Shown: positions 8,436-19,136, counted from the stretch's first letter. The stretch: DNA of 33,869 bases from Baffinella frigidus (GCA_026770585.1 MU646838.1:224573-258441); one strand, 5' to 3'. Numbers and translations are program-made. The notes: generated by a model not told the origin, from the sequence alone.

Positions 8436-11400
8436 TCACTCGGCGTCAGCGGGGCGCCAGCCTCGGCCGAGGTGCGCTCTCGCGTGCTCCTGCGCTTGCT
8501 TCCGCCTGTCGACGATGTGGACGATGAGCAGCGCGGATCGCCAGAGCACGAGCGTGGACCCGATCGCCGCTGCGCACTGGAACATGAAGATCGCGCCGTA
8601 GTGCTGCAAGAGGGGGGGTTGCATAAGTTGACAAACACGACCCCTTCACGCCAGGGGGAGAGGTAGGCCGAGATGCGAGGGCGCTGGCAGCCAGGTAGGG
8701 GAGGGGGGGGGTCAGCGCGCAGCAGAGGCAGGCCACTGACGCTCAGCAGGGTGTGGCGGGGTGGGGGCGCCCCCACAAGATGGCAGGCACGCAGGTTAGG
8801 AACAGGAAGAGGGCACCTCTTACTGCCCAACCCGTTGGGTTGGGGGTTAGACCCTTCCGCAGGGACAAGGGTCAGGATGCTCTCCCGAACAGGGAGCGCG
8901 TCCCTCTGACTTTCGGGGACAGGTTACCCGCGCTAGATCTGAGAGGAGGCAATCGCAAAAGTCAATTCCCTCTGGACGCAACGTCACTTTTGGCGGAATC
9001 CTTGGATATGAAGGATTCTGCCATTGAGCTGACTTTGGATTGACACGCATGACGTCTAAAGTGGGGGTTGGGACGTGAGAGATGCAAGACGGTTCTTCCG
9101 CGGGGAGGGCCAGCACCTGCATGACCGACCCGCCGACAATGACCCCCAGGCCCTGCCCGAGGCTGCCCTGCGCCGTCGAGAGGAGAGACTGCATCGTCCC
9201 GGCCCACCCGACCGGGGTTATTGAGTGCACGTGCGCCACTGCCGCGATCCAGAGCAGCGCGAACCTGCGGTGGGGAGGTTTGGGGTTTGGGGTTTGGGGT
9301 TTGGGGTTTGGGGTTTGGGGTTTGGGGATACGGGGTTAGGGTTTAGGGTTTAGGGTTTAGGGTTTAGGGTTTAGGGTTTGGGGTTTAGGGTTGAGGTTTG
9401 AGAGTTTAGGGTTTGGAATTGGGGGTTTAGGGTTTGGGGTTTGGGGTTTAGGGTTTAGGGTTTGGGGTTTGGGTTTTAGGACGTGGAGTTTAAGATGTGA
9501 GGTTTAGGTTTCAGGAGATAGGGTTCAGGGTTGAGTGTTTAGGGTTGGGGGTTTAGGGTTTGGTGTTGGAGGTTAGGGTTTAGGGTGTAGGGTTTGGGAT
9601 CAAGGGTTGAGTGTTTAGGGTTTAGGGTTTGGGGTTTAGATTTTGCGGTTTGGGGTGTAGGGTTTAGTGTTTAGGACTTAGGGCTTAGGGCTTAGGGTTT
9701 GGGGTTTAGGGTTTAGGGTGTAGGGTTCAGGGTGTAGGGTTTAGGGTTTAGGGCTCAGGGCTTAGGGCTCAGGGCTTAAGGCTTGGGGTTTAAGGTTTAG
9801 GGTTTAGGGTGTAGGGTTTAGGGTTTAGGGTTTAGGGTTTAGGGTTTGGGGCTTACGGCTCAGGGCTTAGGGTTTGGGGTTTAGGGTTGAGGGTTTTGGT
9901 TTCAGGGTTTGGGGTTTAGGATTTAGGGTTTAGTGTTTAGTGTTTAAGGTTTAGAGTTCAGGGTTTAGGGTTCAGGGTTTGAGGTTTAGGGCGTAGGGTG
10001 TAGGGTGTAGGGTGTAGGGTTTAGGGGTTTAGGATTTAGGGCGCAGGTTTTAGTGTTTAGGGTTTAGGTTTTGGGGTCTAGGGTTTAGGGTTCAGGGTTT
10101 GGGGTTCAGAGTTCAGGGTTCAGGGTTTGGGGTGTAGGGTTTATGGTTGAGAGATTAGGTTTCTTGGTTTTCTGAAAATGAAAGACGTGCAGACGTTGGA
10201 GGTGTGGCGAGAGAAATTGATCAGGTGTAACACCGCTATCAGACCTCCACTGCAAGCGCAGCTGAAACTGGCCCTGGGATCTGGGCCTGGGGTGAAGGGG
10301 TCACGTGAACACGTGCACGATCTAGAGTGTGGAGATAGGGTGCAGGGTTTACGTGAAGCCGTGGATAATTTCAAGAGCGAAGATCGGGTGAAGGGGTCAC
10401 GTGCAGCCTCAATCTCAACAAAGAAGATTGGTGTTGGCAGGGGTTACGTGACGCCGTGGAGAATCTCCAAGTGTGAAAACGAAGAAAAAGTACGTGCACT
10501 ACACGACGGTGTCCACTCGAGAATACAGAGGGATCCTATTTACATGCGGGGTTGTAAATATTTGTACCAGGATAGGGTGTTCCAACCTCACGCCTGGCCA
10601 ATGTACGGCTAGTTACGTGACCAATCAGCGACAGTTAGTGCACAAATGCCCATTTTGAAAAGCACATCGGGTTTAAATAGGCCCCTCTAGCATTCTGGTG
10701 TGGGTGGAGGGGTTACGTGAAGCCGTGGAGAATCTCGAGCGCGAAGATCCAGTAGACAGTCTCGGGGGTGAGAAGAGTGTATCCCACCAGCCGGATCACG
10801 TACGTCAGATACGAAATGAGCAGCGCCCCCTCCGTGCCCAGCACATCCAGAATCTGCCGGGGCGCAAAGCATGTCAGCATCCCACCCTACGATGTGCACA
10901 TCGGAGTTCCCCACCGAGTTATTTGGACAGGAGTTCCCCACCGAGTGACCTACCCATCAGGCAGGGCGGTGTGCGCGCGTCAGAGGGGGGGAGCATGCGG
11001 GGCAGGGTGTGTGGCAAAGGTGGCACACCGTCGGCGCTGGGAACCTCTAGGATTTGCCAGGGCGGTGTGCGTGCGTCAGAGGGGGAGGAGGCACATGGGT
11101 GGGGGGTGGCACATGCGCTGCACCGTCGACAGGCCGCACGGAACCTGTCTGGCCTCGGTCGCCAGAGAGGGCACGCAACAAGGCTGACACTGGTCTCGGT
11201 CGAGAGGGCAGGATCCTGGTGCGCGGTGGCGACGCGCTCACTTCTTGTCACGCGCTCACTTCTCGAGTATCAAGCCTGCTGCAAACCCTCTCTCTTCAAA
11301 CTAAGTGAAATGAAACGAGTAAGGCAACCCCTCCCCTGGCTGAAACTGACCCAAAGGACGCGGGAAAAGTCGGGATGTGGGGGCACTAGGACCACCAACC

Positions 11401-14400
11401 CTCACGGGAGGACCAAATCGTCGATTTTGAAACCTTGGATCAACCTGGGCAGACCCCCTTTTTCGGGGGGTCTGCTCAGGCAAATCCAAGGTGTCAAAAT
11501 CGATGATTTGGTCCTCCTGTGAGGGTTGGTGGAAATGAACCTGGTGGGAGTAGTGGAAGACAGGGAGTTCGAAGATGACTGTCACACCGACGACTGCCCC
11601 GCAGAGCGTGGTGGAGGCCCCGAGAGAGTTGATGAGGTACACGAAGAGAAGGCCTTTCTCGATCACGCCCATCGAGAACCCGAACACCAGCACCTGCCGT
11701 TAGCAAGTTGATCATGTTTCAGAAGGGTTGAGGTTAATAAAGAAGAAGAAGAACCTGCCGCAGAACGTGCCAGGGGCGCTCGCCGCTGAAACCAGAAAGC
11801 TCCGCCCCGGCACGCGCTTAGTGGATTCAGAGAGGTTCACAGAGCCATCTGTGCACTCGAGTGTCTGCCTTTTGGGAATGCTGAGGCGTGCTCGTCTTAG
11901 GGCTCATACACTCTTGGATCACTCATCTCCATGCTTGAGAGTAATAAAGAAGAAGACGAAGACCCGACACACAAAGCAGCGCTGCGTGACGCGCGTCGGG
12001 CACGCACCCCACGGAGTCCCCGTGCAGCTTCCCCGCGCAGCTACAGCAGGCAGGCAAGCTGGAAGACAGGGCCCGGCGAGCGCGCAGGTACACACGATAC
12101 ACACGAGACATGCAGACAGGAGGCAGGCGGGGGGTGGGACTCGGCGTGCTCCATCCCCTCGGGAGGGCAAGACACTGCCCAAGACACGGCAGGCGGGGGG
12201 GAGGCACCTCAGCGAGAAACAAGGCCCCTCCGCGCTTCCACAATGCATCATGCAGCCCACTCCTTTCAACCCCTGCTGACGACCCACCCCAGAAGCTGCC
12301 CTTGCCCGGAGAAGCAGCGGCGTCCTTGGTGCCTTCGAGCGGAGTTCCCCGCGTGCTCCGCGAACGGTCGCGCGATGAGTCGCGGATTGACTTTGGTAGC
12401 GCGAAGTAGAGCTGTGCTTCGGGAAGGTGGGGGGGGGGTTGGGGTTAGTTGAGCAGGGACGTGGAAGGGGGGGGGCGCGGCGGGTGTGTAGCGCTGGCAC
12501 GTGACAGGACAGTCGCGCAGCAGATTGGAATCTGTCGAATTCTGGACCAAGGTGCGTGCTCAGGGTGATGTTGACTCACTGTGGCGCTGCGGGTGTGCGA
12601 AGAGAGTGGGGTCAATCAATGCGGATATTGTATCTCTGTCTCAAGTCTCAGTCGGGATCATCAATGTGCTGAGCCCGGGATCTAGTTGGCTCTAAAGTTG
12701 ACGGATGTGTACCGCACACCCAGCATGTCAACTTGAGATCAGTCGGTCAACCTGGGTGCGGCAGAGCTAGGAACACCGGCACCAGGAACTCGGAACCCGG
12801 AACGCCAAAACCCGAACCACGAAACCCTGCAGCCTGAAGCCTGACGCCTGACGCCTGAAGCCTGAAGCCTGAACCCAAAGCTAGATATCGCATCCAGAGA
12901 AGAAAGGCGAGGACCGTGAAGAGCTGGATGACGAGGAAGAGAGCGTAGAGTGCGAAGTTGTAGTCGAACCCGAATCTGCCAACGCCCCTCACCTTGTGAG
13001 CCAGGCACCCCCCCCCTTGTGAACGAGGCCTCGCCCGCAGACGACCTCAAGAGACAAAGTCCTCGAGAGACATCTCTCGAGGACTTTGTCTCTCGAGGAC
13101 GCGCACCACGGTCTACCCCAGAGTATCTCCTGACAGAGAAAACCTCGGAGAGAGGCACGCCCTGGTCCTGCGGGGTGGTAGCAGCGGACACGCACGCGGC
13201 CGCGTGCGGGTGCCGCATAGAGCAGACATCAGCGCACCCTGTCAGCAGCCTCAGGTAGCTAGTCAGCCCGACCAGGCCCTCAAAAAGCAAACCAGACCTC
13301 AGGGCCTAACCAGGCTCGAGGGCCTTGGGTGCAGGTTTGGTTGCGCGGACCTGTCGTTGACGAGACCCATGACCACCGCCCCGCCGCCCCACGAAACAGC
13401 GCACCACAGCCGCAGGCTCCCGTACAGCCGCTTCGCGTGCGGGCCGAGGACTTCGAGGGTGATGCCGTCCAGAATCCCTCCTGCGGGGGGAGCACGCCAG
13501 GAGGCGTGAGACAAACCCTGTGTGCGCGCGCGATGCCCCGGACGCCTGGTCGGGAGGCGGGGCCGTGGGCGACGCCTGATAGGCGTCAGTCCACGACAGT
13601 CCTCGCCAAGTCAAGTCTTCGCTCCTCGTGTTGCTAGTCCAAGCCACGCGCCGCTCGTCTCGAGTGCCTGCGCTGCAGAGGACACGACACCGAGAACATG
13701 GGGGATGGAGGAGATCAGGGGGGGGGGGGAGGGAGGGGAGGATACGATGAGGGGAGAGGGGAGATGAGCAGGGGCGCGAGGGAGGAGGGGGGATGGGGAG
13801 GGGGGGTGCGGATCGAGGAGAAGGAGGAGGAGGTGGGCGGACCGGAGGAGAAGAGGCACATGGCGAGGGAGATGAGAAGGAGGTTCGGGAAGCCGGTCGC
13901 GACCGCGGGCCACGCCAACAGCATCATTATCCTGCTCCACCCGAAGGGATCGTCAGCCTTCCACGCCCCCCCCTCGCGCCACCTTCCCCCTGCCGCGGCA
14001 GCTGGCGACACTTGTAGCGCGGTTGGGCACGGCGGCCCTCGGCACGGCGGGCCTGAGCAACTACGGCGGCCCTCGGCCCTCGGCATCTGGCACGCTCGGC
14101 GCTGGCGGCCCTCGGGTGGCACGGCACGCGCGAGGCACGCTGCCACGAGACGGCCCTCGACATCGCCGCATCTGGCGGGAGGCCTGCGTGGTATCTGGCG
14201 GCATGCCACGAGGCAAGCCTCCAACAACAGTGCACCCTCCAACGCAGGTGCGGCCAGGCGGGTGACGGCCCGCGGCCTGCACGCTAGTTGCCGCCCGGGG
14301 TGGTCGTGCCTGGTAGCTACCTAGCGCCGGCAAAGGGCTGGTGTGGCACAGGGCGCGCCTTGCCTGGCAGGGGCGAGGCGGCATGGGGTGAGGTGGGTGG

Positions 14401-14705
14401 CAGGGGCGAGGGTGCAGCGGGCGAGGTGGCAGGGTGAGCGGTAGCAGGATGAGAGGTGGCAGGCTGGCATGGGGCGAGACGGCAGGGGGCGAGGTGGCAG
14501 GGTGAGAGGGGGCAGGTCGCGGTTGCTGGGGGCGAGGGGGCAGGGGGCGCGCACGAGGTGTTGACCACGCGCGTGACGACTACCACTGTCCACCGATGCC
14601 CTGTCGTGTCTGCCACGTACCCCCACAGTGGCTGGATCGCCCCCGCCATGATTGGCATGCACCCCTCTATCACTCCTGGTCGAAGGTTTGGGGTTGAGGG
14701 GGTGG

Positions 14706-14738
<33 letters not shown>

Positions 14739-16830
14739 GGGGTTTAAGGACTCGGGTGTGGGGTCTAGGGTTTACGAATTTGAGGGTTGTGGGTTGAGGA
14801 TTAGGATTCAGGTTGAAGGTTTGGGGTTTAGGGTTTGGGGTTTAGGGTTTAGGGTTTAGGGATTAGGATTTGGGGTTGAGAATTCAGGATTTGAAGGTTT
14901 GGGGTTGAGGGTTTATGGTTTATGGTTTATGGTTTATGGTTTATGGTTTAGGGTTTAGGGTTTAGGGTTTTGTGTTCAGGGTTTAGGGTTTAGGGTTTGG
15001 GATTTAGGGTTTTGGGTGTAGGGTTTAGGGTTTAGGGTGTAGGGCTTAGGGTTTAGGGTTCATGGTGAATGGTTGATTGTTTAGGGTCGTGAGTTGAGGG
15101 TTCAGGGTTTAGGGTTTAGGGTTCAGGGTTTGAGGTTCAGGGTTGAGGGTTGAGGGTTTAGAAATTAGAGTTTAAAGTTTAGGGTTTAGGCTTTAGTGCT
15201 TAGGGGTTAGGGTTTAGGGTTTAGGGTTTAGGGTTTGGGGTTTAGGGTTTAGGGCTTAGGGTTTAGGGTTTAGGGTTTAGGGTTTAGGGTTTATGGTTTA
15301 TGGTTTAGGGTTTTATGTTCAGGGTTTAGGGTTTAGGGTGTAGGGGTTATNNNNNNNNNNNNNNNNNNNNNNNNNNNNNNNNNNNNNNNNNNNNNNNNNN
15401 NNNNNNNNNNNNNNNNNNNNNNNNNNNNNNNNNNNNNNNNNNNNNNNNNNNNNNNNNNNNNNNNNNNNNNNNNNNNNNNNNNNNNNNNNNNNNNNNNNNN
15501 NNNNNNNNNNNNNNNNNNNNNNNNNNNNNNNNNNNNNNNNNNNNNNNNNNNNNNNNNNNNNNNNNNNNNNNNNNNNNNNNNNNNNNNNNNNNNNNNNNNN
15601 NNNNNNNNNNNNNNNNNNNNNNNNNNNNNNNNNNNNNNNNNNNNNNNNNNNNNNNNNNNNNNNNNNNNNNNNNNNNNNNNNNNNNNNNNNNNNNNNNNNN
15701 NNNNNNNNNNNNNNNNNNNNNNNNNNNGAGTGAGAGAGTGAGAGATGGAGGGAGGGAGGGGGGATCGGCACCCAGGTGGCGCCACTGATGCCAACAAGGA
15801 AGTAGAGTACGCGCAAAGTCAGCAGCTCCCTCGCCCCTGGCTCCGGCTGCCAGCGGCCCCGCCAGCCATCAGCACTAGCGACCAGGAAAGCGCGCAACAA
15901 GATGGCACCCATGCCGCTCAAGACGAGCCCGGATCAAGGTGTTCTGGAGCACGAGCTTGACTGCGCGGCGGCTCTCCTCCCTCGCCCCGCGTTTGATGTT
16001 GGCTACTTCAGCACAAAACCTGTTGCTGTAGCTGCTTAAAGTTGCGATACGATACACGAGAATGGAACTGCCCACCACTCGACCTCTCCACGCACCCAAT
16101 GGTGGCGGGCGAACCAGCAGTAACATCCTGCTCATCCGTTCCGAGGCAGGGGTGGGGAGAAACAAAGTCTTCCGATTCGTCAACTGGAGCCACGTTTCTC
16201 TCGCTGACCGCCGCCATAAGTGGTTCCGTTTCCGTATCGCCGTACTCCGTCATGTCCCCGTCTTCAACGTCCGTCGCACCCCCATCCGTGTCTAGGTAGT
16301 CTGACACCTGCCCACATCGCGCGGGGCAAGAGTTAGCCCTCCGCAACATCTCGCATGCGAGTCACAGAGCGCTGCGGGGTGGGTATCCCGCAAGTGGCGA
16401 ATGCAGCCAGCCCCCAACCGGCATTCTTCATCACGGCAGTTGCTGTTGGTTTGCTCCCATCATCGTGGCGGGTGCTGGCTATGCACCTCAGAGATGAAAC
16501 CTGTAGAGCTATCGTCCACAAAGATGAGCCTCTTGTGAGCCTTGACGCGATCTGCCCATCCCGATGGAGAGTTGGGGGCGTCTGCTCCCGCCTCGGAGAT
16601 ATCCATCCCGGCTCCTTGTTCCCCTCCTCGCCGAGCTTTCTCGTCCTGCTTCTGCTCCAGAGTTGGGGGTGGCACGGGATCGCCGAGAGGTCCTGTCACC
16701 GTTCCCGGGAACGAGCCCTTATCCTCGTCACCGACGGTAACAGTGAGGTCGTCTGATGCCCTTGATACTCCTCCCTCCTCTGGATCGTAGACTCCCCGCG
16801 CGGGAAGGTGGCGAAAGAACGCGAACCACC
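8436..16830 (-). CDS. Major facilitator superfamily transporter (MFS_1-like / MFSD6-like), at least 12 exons, one exon in the gap
   Basis: Exons on the minus strand, in order: 16487-16830 (5' limit uncertain), 16020-16307, 15772-15846, [one exon missing in the N gap], 14555-14675, 13843-13931, 13351-13480, 12853-12975 (tentative end), 11755-11785 (tentative 31-nt exon), 11541-11693, 10717-10853, 9117-9264 and 8436-8603. Phases agree at every junction outside the gap. A polar, acidic N-terminal tail precedes membrane segments: LLTLRVLYFLVGISGATW; GVIEGCMPIMAGAIQPLWG then YVADTTGHRW (the MFS loop motif); ILDGITLEVLGPHAKRLYGS; RLWCAVSWGGGAVVMGLV; LVFGFSMGVIEKGLLFVYL; YLTYVIRLVGYTLL; ALEILHGFT-FALLWIAAV; QGLGVIVGGSVMQHYGAIF. 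This order matches the MFS_1-like family. The protein is a polytopic membrane transporter; the substrate cannot be told. No start codon is certain: the first exon is open to 16830 in phase 1, and an earlier exon may exist. Confidence 0.8.
9275..10145 (+). repeat. Degenerate TTTAGGG array inside a transporter intron
   Basis: This array fills most of intron 9265-10716. On + it is G-rich, so the transcript carries CCCTAAA. Next to the splice acceptor (9265-9330) it is a uniform TTTGGGG run; elsewhere TTTAGGG, TGTAGGG, TTCAGGG and GCTTAGG variants mix. A short block of TGTAGGG repeats sits at about 9994-10020. Confidence 0.9.
10290..10767 (-). repeat. About 50-bp degenerate repeats of the exon end and splice donor
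   Basis: The last 45-50 nt of exon 10717-10853 together with its donor (on +: GGGGTTACGTGAAGCCGTGG followed by AGAATCTCGAGCGCGAAG) recurs inside the downstream intron. Copies start near 10290, 10339, 10387 and 10431, with a weaker one near 10487. Copies at 10339 and 10431 retain ACGTGAAGCCGTGG or ACGTGACGCCGTGG, hence a donor-like GTAA/GTAAC on the sense strand. Confidence 0.65.
11392..11532. repeat. 141-bp near-perfect inverted repeat in a transporter intron
   Basis: The left arm begins CCACCAACCCTCACGGGAGG and the right arm ends with the matching GAGGGTTGGTGG. The arms are about 65 nt with few mismatches and pair almost to the centre (GGGCAGACCCCC ... GGGGGGTCTGCTC). The right edge is 9 bp from the exon at 11541, so the RNA hairpin would lie almost against the 5' splice site. 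It resembles a fold-back MITE. Confidence 0.8.
12832..12872. repeat. Short 7-bp repeat run (GCCTGAA/GCCTGAC)
   Basis: Six head-to-tail 7-mers GCCTGAA, GCCTGAC, GCCTGAC, GCCTGAA, GCCTGAA, GCCTGAA. The period equals that of the telomere-like arrays (reverse complement TTCAGGC). It coincides with the uncertain 3' end of exon 12853-12975 of the transporter. Confidence 0.7.
13045..13098. repeat. Perfect hairpin (20-bp arms, 2-nt loop) in an intron
   Basis: 13051-13070 (GAGACAAAGTCCTCGAGAGA) and 13073-13092 are exact reverse complements separated by CA. With one mismatch the arms extend to 13045-13098. It lies in intron 12976-13350 of the transporter. Confidence 0.85.
13693..13860. repeat. Polypurine tract (polypyrimidine on the transporter sense strand)
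   Basis: About 165 bp of G/A-rich sequence with runs of 10 or more G and AGGAGG repeats, mostly in intron 13481-13842 and reaching the exon end. It is a candidate for triplex or G-quadruplex structure. It explains several long spurious frames in this stretch. Confidence 0.6.
13932..14554. repeat. Intron with GC-rich minisatellites
   Basis: About 14015-14130 repeats CGGCCCTCGGCA-type units. About 14350-14540 repeats GGCGAGGTGGCAGGGTGAG-type units of 10 to 20 bp. Both lie inside the inferred transporter intron between exons 13843-13931 and 14555-14675. No coding function is suggested. Confidence 0.5.
14685..15350 (+). repeat. Degenerate TTTAGGG array inside a transporter intron, running into the gap
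   Basis: Array of TTTAGGG, TTGAGGG and TTCAGGG variants, G-rich on + and so CCCTAAA in the transporter transcript. Five identical TTTATGG units occur at 14912-14946. It starts about 10 bp upstream of the splice acceptor of exon 14555-14675 and continues into the run of N. Confidence 0.9.
15351..15727. other. Assembly gap (377 N)
   Basis: Undetermined bases. The flanking transporter exons (ending TGG|GTGCCG at 15772; starting in phase 1 at 14675) do not join in phase, and about 20-25 residues of the family are missing between them. The gap therefore probably hides one exon as well as array sequence. Confidence 0.9.
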
Positions 16831-17194
16831 CTGGAGGCAGGGTGGGGGTATTTTGAGCATTCTTAAGTCAACTCCCCTTGAAAAGGACTGAGCCCTCAGT
16901 CCCCCGTGATGAATGGATCTGGTACAAAACGGTCTTACAAGTATTTTAATGGTACAAATCCTGTCAACTTTTGCGATAAAGGGTTATTCGGGATTGGCCG
17001 CAAGTCCCCTCCAGGGTGGCACACAGGAAAAATCTGGTGGCGGGGGTCCCCGCAGGCGAATCGGCATGATTTTTCAAGAAAATCCGAACTCCCCGTCCTG
17101 CTCACACCGTCTCCTCTGGTTGAAATTGAGAACTCCGGACACTCGAGGGCCGACAGGAGAACGCGGGGTCGTGGGGCGCTGGAGGGGATCTGCG
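16831..17194. promoter_or_regulatory. Divergent intergenic region between transporter and LRR gene
   Basis: About 360 bp separate the first visible exon of the transporter (-) from the start chosen for the LRR gene (+), so both promoters may lie here. AT-rich patches include AAGTATTTTAATGG (16941-16954) and TTTTGCGATAAAG (16970-16982). No clear TATA box or known element is recognised. If the transporter has a further 5' exon, the region is smaller. Confidence 0.35.
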
Positions 17195-19036
17195 ATGCCG
17201 ATGCGGCCCTTCCAGGTGTTGCTTCTTCTCGTGTGCGCCGGCTGGCTCCAGCCAACAGCCCCCAGCCTCCACCACCCGGAAGACGCTTCGCCGCACTGTT
17301 TTCAGAGACCGGTGCTGGCCGCCGCGGGAATCCGCCATGCACACCAGCGAATCCACTCTCCAGAGGTTGTCACGGCAGCATTGCACCTTCGGGGTGGCGG
17401 GGCATTTTGGGAGAAGAAGCGAGCGGCGAGAAAGGAGGCGAAGGAGGCGAGTGAGAGCGATGAGAGCGATGAGAGCGATGAGAGCGACGACAGCCACAGC
17501 GAGGATCTTGGGGCTGAGAATTCCGGAGTTGCTCTCAGCAAGGCCAACGCCACGCACCTGTGCGACCTTGCTGGCAAGATTTGCGCGGCCAGGATGAACC
17601 TGACGAGCATCCATGCTGCCGTGGGCGACGTCATGGGGGTGCGGCGGGCGGACGTGAGTGAGAACCATTTGACGGATCTGGGAGGCCTGCGACGTCTCGA
17701 CACGCTCACAGAAGTTGTGGCGGCGCACAACCGCATCGCTTCCGCAACTTGTGTCGCGGGCATGGTCTCGCTGCGGGTGCGTCCCACCCACGACCTTGAC
17801 GACCACGTTTGCGCATCCTGGCTGGGCCCAATGGCGGGTTGCGCGTGCAGCGCATTGTCTCCCGTGTCTCGCCCGTGTGATGGGCAGCTGCCCCATGAGA
17901 TGCGGCGTTCCCTACCGAGTGCACATGCAAGCAGGGCAGGCGCGGCAGCCAAGTAAGGATGTGGAACGGCGCGCAGGTGCTGAATCTGGGGCACAACCGC
18001 CTGGAATCTTTCGACGGGATCGGAGGGTGCCGGCAGCTGCAGGCGCTCGTGGCAAATGACAACAACATCTCCTCCCTCGAGGGCCTCTCCCCCAAATCTC
18101 TCGCACGGTAGCCGCCCCCTCGCCCGCGTCACCGCCTGCCACACACCCTGTCCCCCCCTGACGCTGAAGCGAGGATGTGCTGTGCGGTACGTCTCGGGCG
18201 CTGCAGGGGTTCTCCAGCTCTGACTGCCAGGCACCGCTCCTGACGCACGCCGTTCGGCATTGAGATGGCTGGCCAGCTGCGACGACACCCGCTGGCAGGG
18301 GCCGGGGCAGGCTGTGAGTGCTGAGTGGTGCGCATCTAACGCGAGGCTGCCGGTGGGTGATGGGCACGTGACGAGCGGCATCTGCCGAGAGGGTTGCTGA
18401 CGCGAGGCTGGCGGCGGTGTCTCCGACAGGCTCGCGTCGCTGGTCCTCTCCGGAAACAGGATCGCGGACGTGCCATCCTCCCTCCTCGGCGCCCTCCCCC
18501 TCCTCACGAAGCTGTCCCTCTCCCGCAACGGGCTCTCCACGTTCCCGGCACTCCCCGTGACGATGCCGCTCAAGGAGCTGCGTCTCGCGTACAACACCCT
18601 CTCGGCGCTCCCCCCCCTCCCGCCCTCGCTCGTCATCCTCGACGTGGGGCACAACAACCTCACCTCCATCGCCTCCCTCTCATCCCTCGCCTCCCTCACG
18701 CGGCTAGCCAACCTGAATCTGGCGGGCAACCCCGTGGCGTGCGTCTCAACCTACCGCACGGCGCTGCTCGCGATGTGCCCATCTCTCAAGACGCTCGACG
18801 GGCGCCCGATCCGCCTGGATCATCCCGCGCCACCGCCCCCCAAGACCCCGGACCCCCGCGAGGTCCCGCCCCTGCCGCCACCCGCTCTGGTGCGAAGGCT
18901 GGAGCGGCGGTTGTCCCGGGTGCAACTCTGGCAGGCGGGCGTTGGCGTGCGCTGCACCCGCCCGCAGCGCACGCCAACGTCAGCCTTGTTCATCAAGCCG
19001 CTGTCGCCGTCACGTCCCCTGTCATGTAGCGTTTAG
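17195..19036 (+). CDS. SDS22-like leucine-rich-repeat protein with signal peptide
   Basis: Exons 17195-17776, 17977-18107 and 18430-19036 give 439 residues. Donors are GTGCGT and GTAGCC, and phases 0 and 2 match. The N-terminus (MPMRPFQVLLLLVCAGWLQP) is a signal peptide. At 65-69 follows LRGGG, then a lysine-rich stretch and a SDE repeat (about 87-100, encoded by a 9-bp tandem). From about 110 on come 22-residue leucine-rich repeats: RRADVSENHLTDLGGLRRL, TEVVAAHNRIASA, RVLNLGHNRLESF, ASLVLSGNRIADVP, TKLSLSRNGLSTFP, ANLNLAGNPVACVSTYRTAL, closing with a cap (CPSLKTLDGRPI). Such repeats bind proteins; the family includes protein phosphatase 1 regulators, but the partner here is unknown. The tail is proline-rich. 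A donor-like GTGCGA at 18890 means the last 49 residues could be intronic and the gene could continue into the RRM exon at 19281. An upstream in-frame ATG at 16913 was rejected as lacking signal-peptide character. Confidence 0.8.
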
Positions 19037-19098
19037 GCTGTACGGTTTACGGTGGGTTCAGAGGTTCAGGGTTTAGGGTGTAGGGTTGCGGGTTAATG
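19022..19098 (+). repeat. Short degenerate TTTAGGG-type block
   Basis: Units such as GGTTCAGAGGTTCAGGGTTTAGGG lie just after the LRR stop codon. It is G-rich on the same strand as the flanking (+) genes, unlike the intronic arrays. This suggests it is intergenic. Confidence 0.6.
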
Positions 19099-19136
19099 CT
19101 CCTCGGGATGCTCCCCCTGGCACCAACTTCTCGTAG

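Noticed and set aside
13715-14324. Several long frames on both strands in the GC-rich minisatellites
   Set aside because: They are explained by G- and C-rich repeats inside a transporter intron. Only the short exon 13843-13931 has membrane-segment character and correct phases.
15319-15921. A 200-codon minus-strand frame across the N gap
   Set aside because: Most of it is undetermined bases. Only 15772-15846 carries believable transporter sequence.
16913-17194. Upstream ATG (16913) as the start of the LRR protein
   Set aside because: The added 94 residues lack signal-peptide or domain character. The ATG at 17195 gives a clean hydrophobic leader.
17302-18729. 475-codon minus-strand frame opposite the LRR gene
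   Set aside because: The plus strand shows in-phase leucine-rich repeats with matched splice sites. The minus translation has no domain and spans inferred introns.
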